Origin: Paracoccus everestensis
GTDB lineage: Bacteria > Pseudomonadota > Alphaproteobacteria > Rhodobacterales > Rhodobacteraceae
Assembly: GCF_021491915.1 (NCBI RefSeq)
Contig: NZ_CP090836.1
Coordinates: 1,102,501 to 1,166,500 of the forward strand
DNA length: 64,000 nt
Direction: 5' to 3'
In this document: piece after piece, positions 52,174 through 61,539 of the stretch
Position numbering within the stretch: position 1 is the first letter of the stretch
Layout: the number at the start of each line of letters is the position of its first letter
Position numbers and translations under genes: made by a program
Notes under the pieces: model-generated
What the model saw: the letters and a program-made list of their open reading frames with translations, nothing else
Databases searched by the model: none
Told to the model about the DNA's origin: nothing

Positions 52174-53842
52174 CCGCTTGATCTATCTGCCGCTGGGCGG
52201 CGCGGGCGAAATCGGCATGAATGCCTATGTCTATGGCTATGGGCATCCGGGCCGCGAAAGGTTGATCCTGGTCGACCTTGGCGTCAGCTTCGGCGACATG
52301 GACAGCAGCCCCGGCATCGACCTGATCATGCCGGACCTGACCTGGCTGGAAAAGAACCGCGACCGGCTTGAAGCGATCTTTGTCACTCATGGGCACGAGG
52401 ATCACCTTGGCGCCCTGGGGCATCTCTATGGCCGCCTGAACGTGCCGATCTATGCCCGCCAGTTCACCGGCACCCTGATCCGCATGAAGCTGGAGGAACA
52501 GGGCCATTCGCCCTCGGTCGTCAACATCACCGGCGCCCGCCCCGAGGTCACGCAAGTCGGCCCGTTCACCGTGCAGTTCGTGCCGGTCAGCCACTCGATC
52601 CCCGAAAGCGCGGCGCTGATCATCGACACGCCTGCGGGCCGGATCGTGCATACGGGCGACTTCAAGCTGGACGGCACCCCGGTCGTGGGCGATGCCTTCG
52701 ACCCGATCCTGTGGCACGACATCGCAGCCGAAGGGCGGGGCATCAAGGTTCTGGCCTGCGACAGCACCAACATCTTTTCGACCCATCCCGGCCGGTCCGA
52801 GGCAGTGCTGGCCAATCCCATCCTTGAATGGGTGATGGCGCAAAAGAACATGGTGGTGGCCACGACCTTTGCCAGCAACATTGCCCGCCTGAAAACCCTG
52901 TCGGATGCCGCCATCGCCGGGGGGCGCAAGGTCTGCCTGCTGGGCCGCGCCATGCGCAAGATGGTCGCAGTGGGCCTGGAAACCGGCATCCTGACCGATT
53001 TCCCCGACACGATCGGCCCCGAGGAAGCGGCCAGCCTGCCGCGCAACCAGGTCATGCTGCTGGCAACCGGGTCGCAGGGCGAACGCCGCGCCGCCAGCGC
53101 GCAACTGTCGCGGGGACGCTATCTGGGCCTGATGCTGAAGGACGGCGACAGCTTCCTGTTCAGTTCCAAGACCATCCCGGGCAACGAAAAATCCGTCGGG
53201 CGCATCATGAACGCGCTGAGCGAACTGGGCGTCAACGTCTTCGACGCCGATGACGGGCTTTATCATGTGTCGGGCCATGCCAACCGCCCGGATATCGAGG
53301 CACTGCACGAGTTGCTGAAGCCCGAGATCGTGATTCCCATGCATGGCGAACATATCCATTTGCGCGAACACGTCTTGCTGGCGCGAAGCCGGGGCATTGC
53401 CGCCGAAATCTGCACAAATGGCACGATGATGGACCTGACGGGCGACGCCCCGCGCATCGTGGACCAGGTTGAAACCGGGCGGCTGTATCTGGACGGCACC
53501 GTGCTGATCGGCGCCATGGACGGCGTCGTGCGCGACCGCATCCGCATGGCGTTGAACGGCCATGCCCTTGTCAGCGTGATCGTGGACGAGGATGACAACG
53601 TCCTGCCCGACGCCTGGGTTGAACTAATGGGCCTGCCTGGCCGCACCCGGGGCGGCAACGACCTGAGCAGCCATATCGAGGGAGAGTTGTCCGAGTTTCT
53701 GGAGGGCGCAGATGCCCGCGTGGTCCGCGACGATGCCAAGATGGACGAGGCGATCCGCAAGATCACCCGCCAGGTCGCCATGGAGGAAATCGGCAAGAAG
53801 CCCGAGGTGACGGTCATCATCAGTCGCCTGATGGGGGAATAA
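52166..53842 (+). CDS. rnj: Ribonuclease J
   Basis: Metallo-beta-lactamase exo/endoribonuclease of 558 residues for mRNA decay and rRNA maturation. The zinc site is FVTHGHEDHLGALGHL; further metal or catalytic pieces are PVSHSIPESAALIIDTPAGRIVHTGDFKLD and the beta-CASP motif region VSGHANRPDIEALHELLKPE with HGEHIHL. The C-terminal domain is present. It overlaps coaX and appears part of the nuo-birA-coaX read-through unit. Confidence 0.95.
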   Translation: MADRLIYLPLGGAGEIGMNAYVYGYGHPGRERLILVDLGVSFGDMDSSPGIDLIMPDLTWLEKNRDRLEAIFVTHGHEDHLGALGHLYGRLNVPIYARQFTGTLIRMKLEEQGHSPSVVNITGARPEVTQVGPFTVQFVPVSHSIPESAALIIDTPAGRIVHTGDFKLDGTPVVGDAFDPILWHDIAAEGRGIKVLACDSTNIFSTHPGRSEAVLANPILEWVMAQKNMVVATTFASNIARLKTLSDAAIAGGRKVCLLGRAMRKMVAVGLETGILTDFPDTIGPEEAASLPRNQVMLLATGSQGERRAASAQLSRGRYLGLMLKDGDSFLFSSKTIPGNEKSVGRIMNALSELGVNVFDADDGLYHVSGHANRPDIEALHELLKPEIVIPMHGEHIHLREHVLLARSRGIAAEICTNGTMMDLTGDAPRIVDQVETGRLYLDGTVLIGAMDGVVRDRIRMALNGHALVSVIVDEDDNVLPDAWVELMGLPGRTRGGNDLSSHIEGELSEFLEGADARVVRDDAKMDEAIRKITRQVAMEEIGKKPEVTVIISRLMGE

Positions 53843-53893
53843 GGCAAGGCCGGGGCCTTGACCCGGCCAGCCGGTCGGTGCAATCCCCCGGCC

Positions 53894-54610
53894 ATGTCAG
53901 AAACGCCCAAACCCGCCTTCGATCCAAACCCGCCGCGCCGCAATTTTTATGGCAGGCGGCACGGCAAGACCCTGCGGCAAAGCCAGAAGGGCTATCTGTC
54001 CGAGGATCTGGGCGATCTGCGTCCGCGCAACATCACGGTGCAGGACAATCCCGAACGACGACAGATCGATCCGACGGCGATCTTTGGCGACGGCCGCCCC
54101 CTGTGGCTCGAAGTGGGTTTCGGAGGTGGCGAACACATGGTCCACATGGCCGCCCGCCATCCCGGTATCGGCATCATCGGGTGCGAGCCGTTCATCAACG
54201 GCGTCGCCATGCTGCTGGGCAAGATCCGCGCCGCCGGGGTGACGAATGTCAGTGTCCATCCGGGCGATGCGCGCGACCTCATGGACGTGCTGCCCGACGC
54301 CTCGATCAGCCGGGCTTTCCTGAACTATCCCGATCCTTGGCCCAAGGCCCGCCATCACCGCCGTCGCTTCGTCACGCCGGAACACCTGATCCCCTTGGCC
54401 CGCGTGATGAAACCCGGCGCCGAGTTCCGGGTGGCGACCGACATCCCCGACTATATGCGCCAAACGCTGGAGGAGGCGCCGCAGGCTGGCTTTGATCTTG
54501 TGGCCGATACACCTGTGGCCTGGGACGACTGGCTTAGTACGCGCTATGAACAAAAGGCGCTGCGTGAGGGGCGTGCGCCCCACTATGCCACCTTCCGCCG
54601 CAAGGGCTGA
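53894..54610 (+). CDS. trmB: tRNA (guanine-N7-)-methyltransferase
   Basis: Adds the 7-methyl group to G46 of many tRNAs. 238 residues. SAM site LWLEVGFGGGEHMVHMAARHP, followed by IIGCEPFINGVAMLL, the catalytic/tRNA-binding AFLNYPDPWPKARHHRRRFV and the C-terminal TRYEQKALREGRAPHYATF. The start at 53894 is preferred over the longer frame because GCCATG here matches the family N-terminus. A tRNA gene follows in 55 bases. Confidence 0.95.
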   Translation: MSETPKPAFDPNPPRRNFYGRRHGKTLRQSQKGYLSEDLGDLRPRNITVQDNPERRQIDPTAIFGDGRPLWLEVGFGGGEHMVHMAARHPGIGIIGCEPFINGVAMLLGKIRAAGVTNVSVHPGDARDLMDVLPDASISRAFLNYPDPWPKARHHRRRFVTPEHLIPLARVMKPGAEFRVATDIPDYMRQTLEEAPQAGFDLVADTPVAWDDWLSTRYEQKALREGRAPHYATFRRKG

Positions 54611-54665
54611 ATGGACGCGAAAAAGCCCCTTGTCACGCCTCCTGCCCGCCCCTATACCGACCGGC

Positions 54666-54753
54666 GGAGTGGTGGCCGAGTGGTCGAAGGCACACCCCTG
54701 CTAAGGGTGCAGACGGCAACGTCTCGAGGGTTCGAATCCCTTCCACTCCGCCA
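54666..54753 (+). tRNA. tRNA-Ser (GCU)
   Basis: 88-base tRNA with encoded CCA. Acceptor GGAGTGG/CCACTCC, anticodon stem CACCC/GGGTG around CTGCTAA giving GCT, and a long variable arm AGACGGCAACGTCT typical of serine. T arm GGTTCGAATCC. Confidence 0.97.
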
Positions 54754-55018
54754 TCCTGTCAGACATGAGCGCGACCTGCGGTTTCCGGGGCTGCGCCAAA
54801 ATTTGTTTAAATCTTGTTAAAATGCAACACCGGCGGGAACCCTTCTTTTGGTGAATGGTTATGCCCTGCCGCGTGGCTTGCGTCATTTGCCGGAAAAAAC
54901 ATACACGACCTTTTCAACACATTTTAGGCAACAACCTCGCCTGCTCATACTCAGAATTATTGCCAAACTCTTAATCGGGGTTTCTAATCTGTGAACCAGT
55001 TCCGGGAGGAGTGCGCTC
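54754..55018. promoter_or_regulatory. AT-rich intergenic region after tRNA-Ser
   Basis: 265 bases, distinctly richer in A and T than the flanks. It contains TTTAAATCTTGTTAAAAT (about 54805-54822), with a TTAA-N6-TTAA pair (54807-54820) resembling a relaxed CtrA site. It must hold the promoter of the unknown gene that follows. No repeat of the tRNA end was seen, so an integrated element is not supported. Confidence 0.4.
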
Positions 55019-55858
55019 ATGCCCTACGATTTTGCCTATAGCCAGTTATTGACGCTGATCGCCGCGCGCAGCCAGCAATGGCTGCGCAATCAGATTGACC
55101 TGATGCCCCAGGACGCGATCTCCGATGCGCAGATCGACGATGTGGCCGAGATTGCGGTTGCCGCACATATCTGCACCGGCCTGCGGGGGACCGAGGCGCC
55201 ATTACAGGCTTTTATCCGAAGCCGATCCACACCGGAATTTACTGATCTGTTTATGGCGAGGTTTCAATCCGGTAAGGCAATCCGCGCCTATTTGGGCACG
55301 GCTGTGTTACGATGTCTTTCGCCTGACCGCCTGGATTGGGTCGAGGCATCCGACGCGCTTGACGTTGCCGATCGGCTGGCGCTAACGGATATGCCGGACG
55401 CGGCCCTGCTTGCTGCGGCCGAGGCGGTCTTGCGCCGTCCGATCCCCGAGGAACGGCTGGATGACCAAACTGTCGAATCCTATGCCAGCCTTCTTGCCCT
55501 GTGTTATCGCTTTGGGGCCGAGCGGCCTCGTTTCTCTGACCCGCGCGCCTATGGCGACGCCTTTGCCAACTGCCTGCGGTTCGCCGACTGGGCAGAGCGC
55601 AACGGCAGGCTGGTTCCTCTGGTACAGACGATCTTCTGCCTGTGCCTAATCGACCCGGATCACGATGTGATGCCCCTGTTGGCCGATGTGATCGCAAGCC
55701 AGAGGCCGGACGGCTCGTTCCCGGCCCGCATCGGTTTCGGGACCGCCGACCAGGACGGCACGGCACTGCGATCGACGCTGGCCACTGTTGTCGCGTTGCA
55801 CATGGTGATCCATCGGCGCTGGCGCACACCGCAGCCCAGCGTGCCCATGGCGGCCTAG
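55019..55858 (+). CDS. Unknown protein with terpenoid-cyclase-like C-terminal motif
   Basis: 279 residues, no signal peptide or clear membrane span, largely helical. I do not recognise a family with certainty. The C-terminal part contains [18 protein letters not shown], which fits the Q-x-x-D-G-S-F/W repeat motif of squalene-cyclase and prenyltransferase alpha/alpha barrels. The preceding [17 protein letters not shown] and following [11 protein letters not shown] look like paired barrel helices. Base composition is less GC-rich than its neighbours. GGAGG precedes the ATG. Its stop shares four bases with the convergent fhs stop. Not an obvious housekeeping gene. Confidence 0.7.
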   Translation: MPYDFAYSQLLTLIAARSQQWLRNQIDLMPQDAISDAQIDDVAEIAVAAHICTGLRGTEAPLQAFIRSRSTPEFTDLFMARFQSGKAIRAYLGTAVLRCLSPDRLDWVEASDALDVADRLALTDMPDAALLAAAEAVLRRPIPEERLDDQTVESYASLLALCYRFGAERPRFSDPRAYGDAFANCLRFADWAERNGRLVPLVQTIFCLCLIDPDHDVMPLLADVIASQRPDGSFPARIGFGTADQDGTALRSTLATVVALHMVIHRRWRTPQPSVPMAA

Positions 55859-57525
55859 AACAGTCCTTCGATTTGTCCCATGTCGTTGAGGCCGATGGTT
55901 TCGGCTGCGGGATGGCGTGGCAGGCCGGGCATGGTCATGATCTGGCCGCAGATGGCCACCACGAAGCCTGCGCCGGCGTTCAGCCGCACTTCCCGGACCG
56001 GGATGACGTGGCCTTCGGGGGCGCCGCGCAGGTCGGGATCGGTCGAGAAGGAATACTGGGTCTTGGCGATGCAGACGGGTAGGTGGCCGTGTCCCTCGGC
56101 CTCCCATGTCTCCAGCTGGGCGCGGATGCCGGGCAGGGCCTCGACATGGGCGGCGCGGTGGATGCGGGTGCAGATCGTCTCGATCTTCTGCCACAAGGGC
56201 ATCGAGTCGGGATAAAGCGTGTGGAAGTCGGCCTCGCCGCCCTCCACCAGATCGACGACCTGGCGGGCCAGTTCCTCGGCCCCGGCCCCGCCCTGGGCCC
56301 AATGCCGGCACAGGATCGCCCTTGTGCCGTGGCGGCTGCAATAGTCCTGCAGGGCGGCGATCTCGGCCGGGGTGTCGCCCGCGAAGTGGTTGACGGCGAC
56401 CACCAGCGGCAGTCCGAAGCCGCGCAGGTTCTCGATATGGCGGCCCAGGTTGGCGCAGCCCCGCACCACGGCGCCCACGTCCTCGGTCCCCAGACGGTCC
56501 TTGGCCACGCCGCCGTTCATCTTCAGCGCGCGGATCGTGGCCACCAGCACCACGGCGGCCGGGGACAGGCCCGCCAGGCGGCACTTGATGTCCAGGAACT
56601 TCTCGGCCCCCAGATCGGCGCCGAAGCCCGCCTCGGTCACGACATAGTCGGACAGGCGCAGGGCGGTGTCGGTGGCGATCACGCTGTTGCAGCCATGGGC
56701 GATGTTGGCGAAGGGTCCGCCATGGACCAGGGCCGGGTTGTTTTCCAGCGTCTGCACCAGGTTCGGCTGCAAGGCGTCGCGCAAGAGCACGGTCATGGCG
56801 CCGTCAGCCTTCAGGTCGCGGGCGGTCACGGGGCGCCGGTCGCGGGCATAGGCCACGACGATCCGGCCCAGGCGGGCGTGCAGGTCGTCCAGGTCGCGGG
56901 CCAGGCACAGGATCGCCATCACCTCGGAGGCGACGGTGATGTCAAAGCCGGTCTGGCGCGAGAACCCGTTCGACACGCCCCCCAGGCCCACCACGATGTC
57001 GCGTAGCGCGCGGTCGTTCATGTCCATCACGCGCCGCCAGGTGATGCGGCGGGTGTCGATGTCGAGGGCGTTGCCCCAGTAGATGTGGTTGTCGATCATC
57101 GCGGCCAGCAGGTTGTGGGCGGCCGTGATCGCGTGGAAGTCGCCGGTGAAATGGAGGTTCATCTCCTCCATGGGCACGATCTGGGCATGACCGCCGCCTG
57201 CCGCGCCGCCCTTCATGCCGAAGTTCGGGCCCAGGCTGGCCTCGCGGATGCAGACCGTGGTGCGCTTGCCGATGCGGTTCAGCGCGTCCCCCAGGCCCAC
57301 GGTGGTGGTGGTCTTGCCCTCGCCCGCGGGGGTGGGGTTGATCGCGGTGACCAGCACCAGATGGCCGCGCGGGTTGGATGTCAGACCGTCCAGCGTCTGG
57401 TGGGATATCTTGGCCTTGTCGGGGCCGTATCGCAGGATGGCGTCATCGCCCAGGCCCAGCCGGGCGGCAATGTCGGCAATGGGCCGCTTGCGCGCGGCGC
57501 GGGCAATCTCAATGTCGGTCGGCAT
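55855..57525 (-). CDS. fhs: Formate-tetrahydrofolate ligase
   Basis: ATP-dependent synthesis of 10-formyltetrahydrofolate for one-carbon metabolism. 556 residues, the family length. The P-loop is [40 protein letters not shown] and [22 protein letters not shown] are family signatures; the C-terminal [14 protein letters not shown] segment is intact. The start at 57525 is chosen; 20 extra upstream codons lack similarity. Convergent 4-base stop overlap with the unknown gene. Confidence 0.97.
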   Translation of the reverse strand: MPTDIEIARAARKRPIADIAARLGLGDDAILRYGPDKAKISHQTLDGLTSNPRGHLVLVTAINPTPAGEGKTTTTVGLGDALNRIGKRTTVCIREASLGPNFGMKGGAAGGGHAQIVPMEEMNLHFTGDFHAITAAHNLLAAMIDNHIYWGNALDIDTRRITWRRVMDMNDRALRDIVVGLGGVSNGFSRQTGFDITVASEVMAILCLARDLDDLHARLGRIVVAYARDRRPVTARDLKADGAMTVLLRDALQPNLVQTLENNPALVHGGPFANIAHGCNSVIATDTALRLSDYVVTEAGFGADLGAEKFLDIKCRLAGLSPAAVVLVATIRALKMNGGVAKDRLGTEDVGAVVRGCANLGRHIENLRGFGLPLVVAVNHFAGDTPAEIAALQDYCSRHGTRAILCRHWAQGGAGAEELARQVVDLVEGGEADFHTLYPDSMPLWQKIETICTRIHRAAHVEALPGIRAQLETWEAEGHGHLPVCIAKTQYSFSTDPDLRGAPEGHVIPVREVRLNAGAGFVVAICGQIMTMPGLPRHPAAETIGLNDMGQIEGLF

Positions 57526-57594
57526 CGGACAGGGATGAAGGGGCTTGCCTGATCTGTCAACAGGCGCGCCACGTTCCCCGACCAAAGGCCGAGG

Positions 57595-58182
57595 TCAATC
57601 GTTGCGCGTCAGTTCCGCCCAGACGGCGGCGCGCAGGTCAGGCAGCAGATCGGTTTCAAACCAAGGGTTGCGGCGCAGCCAGCCGGTGTTGCGCCAGGAC
57701 GGATGGGGCAGGGGAAAGACGCCGGGCGCATGATCCCGCCAGGACGCCACGGCCCCCGTCACATCGCGCAATCCCAGATGCCAGCGGATTGCATGGCCGC
57801 CCACCAGCAGCGTCAGCCGGGGCCGCAATTCCGCCAGGACACTTGCGCGCCAGGTCCGCGCACAAACCGGCGGCGGCGGCAGGTCCGATCCGCGCGCATC
57901 ATAGCCGGGAAAGCAGAAAGCCATCGGCACGATGGCGACCCGGTCGCGGTCATAAAAGACGGATTCCCCGACCCCCATCCAGTCGCGCAGACGGTCGCCC
58001 GACCGGTCGGTAAAGGGACGCCCGCTGAGATGAACCCGCATTCCGGGTGCTTGTCCAACCACCAGAAGGCGCGCGTCAGACCGGAACCAGGTCACGGGCC
58101 GCGGTTCATGGGCCGTGGCAGTTGCGGCAAAACGCCCGGCACAAAGGCGGCAGTTCGAAATGGATTGTTCCAAGGGCGACAT
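57595..58182 (-). CDS. Uracil-DNA glycosylase family protein, 4Fe-4S type
   Basis: Base-excision repair fold of 195 residues. Motif 1 is VVGQAPGMRVHLSGRPFTDRSGD and motif 2 is HPSWRN near residue 160. Four cysteines at 11, 14, 90 and 107 (C-X2-C early; C-X16-C later) match the cluster ligands of family 4/5 thermophilic-type UDGs. Whether it acts on uracil or another lesion, or not at all, cannot be told from sequence. Confidence 0.88.
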   Translation of the reverse strand: MSPLEQSISNCRLCAGRFAATATAHEPRPVTWFRSDARLLVVGQAPGMRVHLSGRPFTDRSGDRLRDWMGVGESVFYDRDRVAIVPMAFCFPGYDARGSDLPPPPVCARTWRASVLAELRPRLTLLVGGHAIRWHLGLRDVTGAVASWRDHAPGVFPLPHPSWRNTGWLRRNPWFETDLLPDLRAAVWAELTRND

Positions 58183-58339
58183 ATCGAACAGATAGTGAAA
58201 ATGCCGCGCGAATGAAGGGTGACAAACAAATATGGACCATGCATCAAAAAGGCGAAAACTGGACAGCGCACTCGCCTGGCCCTAGGGTCGCGGCGCCGGG
58301 TGATCCGGGGATGGGGCCGTGCGGCGGCGGGAATGGCAG

Positions 58340-58993
58340 ATGCTGGAATTCGACAATGTCTCGAAGTCCTATTGGACGGGAACGCGGCGCAAGGTGATCC
58401 TCGACCGCGCCTCGTTCCGGGTCGAGCTTGGCAATTCGCTGGGCATCCTGGCCCCGAACGGCACCGGCAAGACGACGCTGATCAACATGATGTGCGGGCT
58501 GGAAAAACCCGATGAAGGAACGATCCGGCGCGGCTGCCGCATCTCGTTCCCCTTGGGCTTCATGGGGGGCGTGGTCACAAAGCATTCGGCCAACGAAAAC
58601 GCCCGCTATATCGCCCGCATCTATGGCCTGGATCCCGATTATGTGTCCGCCTTCACGCGGTGGCTGACGGATATCGACGAATATTTCGATATGCCGGTCG
58701 GCACCTACTCCGCCGGGATGCGTCAACGGTTCACCTTTTCCCTGTTGCTGGCCCTGGAGTTCGACATCTATCTGATCGACGAGGGGATGCCGCAGACCAC
58801 CGATGTGGAGTTCAATCGCAAGGCGGGCGCGGTGCTGTATGACCGCCTGAAAACCGCGACCGTGGTGATCGTGTCGCACCAGCCCGCCACGATCGAGAAA
58901 TTCTGTCGATCCGCCGCCATCCTTCGGGACGGGCGGCTGTATCATTTCGAATCCCTTGCTGAGGCTAAACAGTATTATGACTACACCGCCTAA
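58340..58993 (+). CDS. Capsule polysaccharide ABC exporter ATPase, KpsT-like
   Basis: 217-residue ATPase of the polysaccharide/polyol export class. Walker A is LAPNGTGKTTLI, signature YSAGMRQRFTFSL, Walker B FDIYLIDEGMPQTTD and the switch His VSHQPATIEKF. The typical KpsT start LEFDNVSKSYWTGTRRKVILD is present. The partner permease KpsM is not adjacent. It overlaps the KpsE-like gene by 17 bases. The GTG at 58319 is a less likely start. Confidence 0.88.
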   Translation: MLEFDNVSKSYWTGTRRKVILDRASFRVELGNSLGILAPNGTGKTTLINMMCGLEKPDEGTIRRGCRISFPLGFMGGVVTKHSANENARYIARIYGLDPDYVSAFTRWLTDIDEYFDMPVGTYSAGMRQRFTFSLLLALEFDIYLIDEGMPQTTDVEFNRKAGAVLYDRLKTATVVIVSHQPATIEKFCRSAAILRDGRLYHFESLAEAKQYYDYTA

Positions 58994-60700
58994 GGTCCGC
59001 CGCTATCACGCCTCGGTTTCGGAATCGGTGCGCCCCGCCGAAGGCGAGGGGCAGCCGTCAGCTGCCGACATCCGCATCACCGTCCGCAAGCGGGCAGCAG
59101 AGCCTAATCCCTTGCCGCCGGACAGCGAACGCGAGCGCTTCATGCGGACCGATCCGGTGGATGACGGGCTGTCCCATATTGGACCGGGCCAAGCGAAGGC
59201 GCCTGCATCGGGCGAACTGGACGCGCAGCTTGACCTGATCCGCAAGGAAAACCTGTCCGAACGCCAGTTGCGCATTGCCCGCCGCATCGCCACCCTGCAT
59301 CAGATCACCGTCGCATCCGACGAGGAAGCTGTCCTGCGCCTGCGCCAGCGCGGCATCGACCCGTCGCATCGCGCGGCCCTGGGCCAGATCCTGTCCAGCG
59401 AGGGAAGTCGCGCGCAGGCAAGACCCGCGGCGAACATACCCGCGATCATGCCGCGCAACCAGACCGCCCCGGTTTCCCCGCCCGGCACCCAGGTCGCCGC
59501 GCCGCGTCCCGATCTTCCCGCCCGAGAGGTTCTGACCGAGGAAAAGCGCGCGGTCGAGATTTTCCGCATCCAGCAGGACATCGCCCGTCGCAGACGTCGG
59601 CGGATGGTCATGCTGGCCCTGCGCCTGCTGGCCTTTGTCATTCTTCCGACCGCCTTGGCGGGATGGTATTATTTCGGGGTCGCGACACCGCTTTATGCCA
59701 CTGATTCCCAGTTCCGCATCCAGTCCGCGGAAGGTCAGGGCGGATCGGCGGCGGGGGGTCTGGGGGGCTGCTGGGCGGATCGCAACTGGCCACGAACACC
59801 GATTCCGTCGCCGTTCAAAGCTATCTGACCTCGCGTGATGCGATGCTGCGGCTGGACGGGGACAAGGGCTTCAAGGCTGCTTTCCAGGATCCCGCCATCG
59901 ACCCCATCAAGCGCCTTGCCCCCGATGCCACGAACGAGGCGGCCTTCGATCTGTATCAGAAATCCGTGAAGATCGGCTATGATCCCACCGAAGGCATGAT
60001 CGACATGGAGGTGATCGCCCCCGATCCGCAACAAAGCCAGGAATTTTCCCTGGCGCTGATCGCCTATGCCGAGGAACAGGTGGACCAGATGACCTCGCGG
60101 CTGCGCGACGACCAGATGGAAGGCGCCATTGCCATCTATCAGGATGCCGAGGCCAAGGTGTTGGCCGCCCAGCGTCGCGTCCAGGAATTGCAGCAAACCT
60201 TGGGCGTGCTGGATCCGGTGGCGGAAGGCACGGTTGTGATGAACCAGGTTTCCGCCCTGGAAACGCAACTGGCGACCAAGCGGCTGGAACTGGGACAGCT
60301 TCTGTCGAACCCCCAGCCCCTGCAAAGCCGCGTCGGCGCGGTCCGCGGCGACATCGCCCGCTTGCAGGAAATGATCGCCCAGACCCGGCAGCAACTGACC
60401 CAAGGGGGCGAGGATCGCAATTCCCTGGCGCTGATCTCGGGCGAGTTGCGCATCGCCGAAAGCGATCTGCTGACCCGGCAGGAACTGCTGGCAACTGCGG
60501 CCGCGCAGATGGAGGCTGCCCGCATCGAGGCCAACAAGCAGGTTCGTTACCTGTCGCTGTCCGTGGCCCCCGTCGCCCCGGACGAAGCGACCTATCCCAA
60601 GGCCTTTCAGAATACGCTGGTGGCCTTTCTGATCTTTTCGGGTATCTATCTGATGCTGTCGCTGACGGCATCCATCCTTCGCGAACAGGTATCCACATGA
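58977..60700 (+). pseudogene. Capsule export protein KpsE-like, split by a one-base frameshift
   Basis: Two adjacent frames together make one KpsE/Wzz-like inner-membrane protein of about 574 residues. The first (58977-59828) has a long polar N-terminal arm, a membrane span at about residues 212-232 (LALRLLAFVILPTALAGWYYF) and the start of the periplasmic domain. The second (open from about 59769; first ATG 59843, to 60700) continues it with MLRLDGDKGFKAAFQDP, a coiled coil rich in Gln and Glu, and a last span NTLVAFLIFSGIYLMLSL. The join falls in two G6 runs at 59753-59758 and 59762-59767. Restoring one G gives GGLGGLLGGSQLATNTDS. This may be phase variation, a true mutation or a sequencing error. 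Confidence 0.8.
59753..59767 (+). repeat. Paired G6 homopolymer tracts at the frameshift
   Basis: Two runs of six G separated by TCT lie exactly where the KpsE-like reading frame breaks. One added G in either run restores the frame; such tracts are prone to slipped-strand errors in replication and in sequencing. Confidence 0.75.
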
Positions 60701-61539
60701 CCTTGCCCAAGCATATCCGCATCCGCGACCTGTCCTGCGGCAACGATCTGCCGCTGGTGGTGATCGCCGGGCCTTGCCAGCTGGAAACGCTGGATCATGC
60801 CTTGATGATCGGGGAACGGATGGCAGAGGCCTGCAGGCGTGCCGGGGCGGGCTTTGTCTTCAAGGCCAGCTATGACAAGGCCAACCGCACTTCGCTGTCG
60901 GGACGGCGCGGCGTCGGGATAGACGAAGGGCTGGAGATTCTGGCCACCTTGCGCGACCGGCTGGGCTGCCCGGTGCTGACCGATGTGCATGATGCCGAAC
61001 AGGCGATCCGGGCGGCGCAAGTCGTGGACGTGATCCAGATTCCGGCCTTTCTGTCGCGCCAGACCGACCTGCTGCTGACGGCCGGCAAGACCGGCGCGGT
61101 CGTCAACATCAAGAAAGGGCAGTTCCTGGCCCCTTGGGACATGGCGAACGTCGCCGACAAGGTCGCCTCGACCGGGAACGACAACATCCTGCTGACCGAG
61201 CGCGGGGTCAGCTTCGGCTATAACACCCTGGTCGCGGATATGCGGTCGCTGCCGATCATGGCCCGGACCGGCTATCCGGTGATCATGGATGCGACCCATT
61301 CCGTGCAGCAGCCGGGCGGGCAGGGTGGATCGTCGGGCGGTCAACGGGAATTTGCCCCGGTCATGGCGCGGGCAGCGGTGGCATTGGGCGTGGCGGGCGT
61401 GTTCATCGAAACGCACGAGGATCCCGATTGCGCGCCATCCGACGGGCCGAACATGATCCCGCTGGACCGGATGCCTGCGCTGATCGGATCGCTGATGTCC
61501 TTCGACCGGCTGGCAAAGGCCGATCCGGTGACGGGCTAA
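60697..61539 (+). CDS. kdsA: 3-deoxy-8-phosphooctulonate (Kdo-8-P) synthase
   Basis: Condenses arabinose 5-phosphate and phosphoenolpyruvate to Kdo-8-phosphate for lipopolysaccharide and for Kdo-linked capsule. 280 residues. Motifs are VVIAGPCQLET, FKASYDKANRTSLSG, VDVIQIPAFLSRQTDLL, PVIMDATHSVQQPGG and GVFIETHEDPDCAPSDGPNMI. Cys27 in IAGPC is the metal ligand of the metal-dependent class (E. coli has Asn there). The start overlaps the KpsE-like stop by ATGA, so it is part of the capsule unit. Confidence 0.96.
   Translation: MTLPKHIRIRDLSCGNDLPLVVIAGPCQLETLDHALMIGERMAEACRRAGAGFVFKASYDKANRTSLSGRRGVGIDEGLEILATLRDRLGCPVLTDVHDAEQAIRAAQVVDVIQIPAFLSRQTDLLLTAGKTGAVVNIKKGQFLAPWDMANVADKVASTGNDNILLTERGVSFGYNTLVADMRSLPIMARTGYPVIMDATHSVQQPGGQGGSSGGQREFAPVMARAAVALGVAGVFIETHEDPDCAPSDGPNMIPLDRMPALIGSLMSFDRLAKADPVTG

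Noticed and set aside
54754..55858. Integrated element at tRNA-Ser
   Set aside because: Base composition shifts after the tRNA, but there is no integrase, no second copy of the tRNA 3' end and only one gene before housekeeping fhs.
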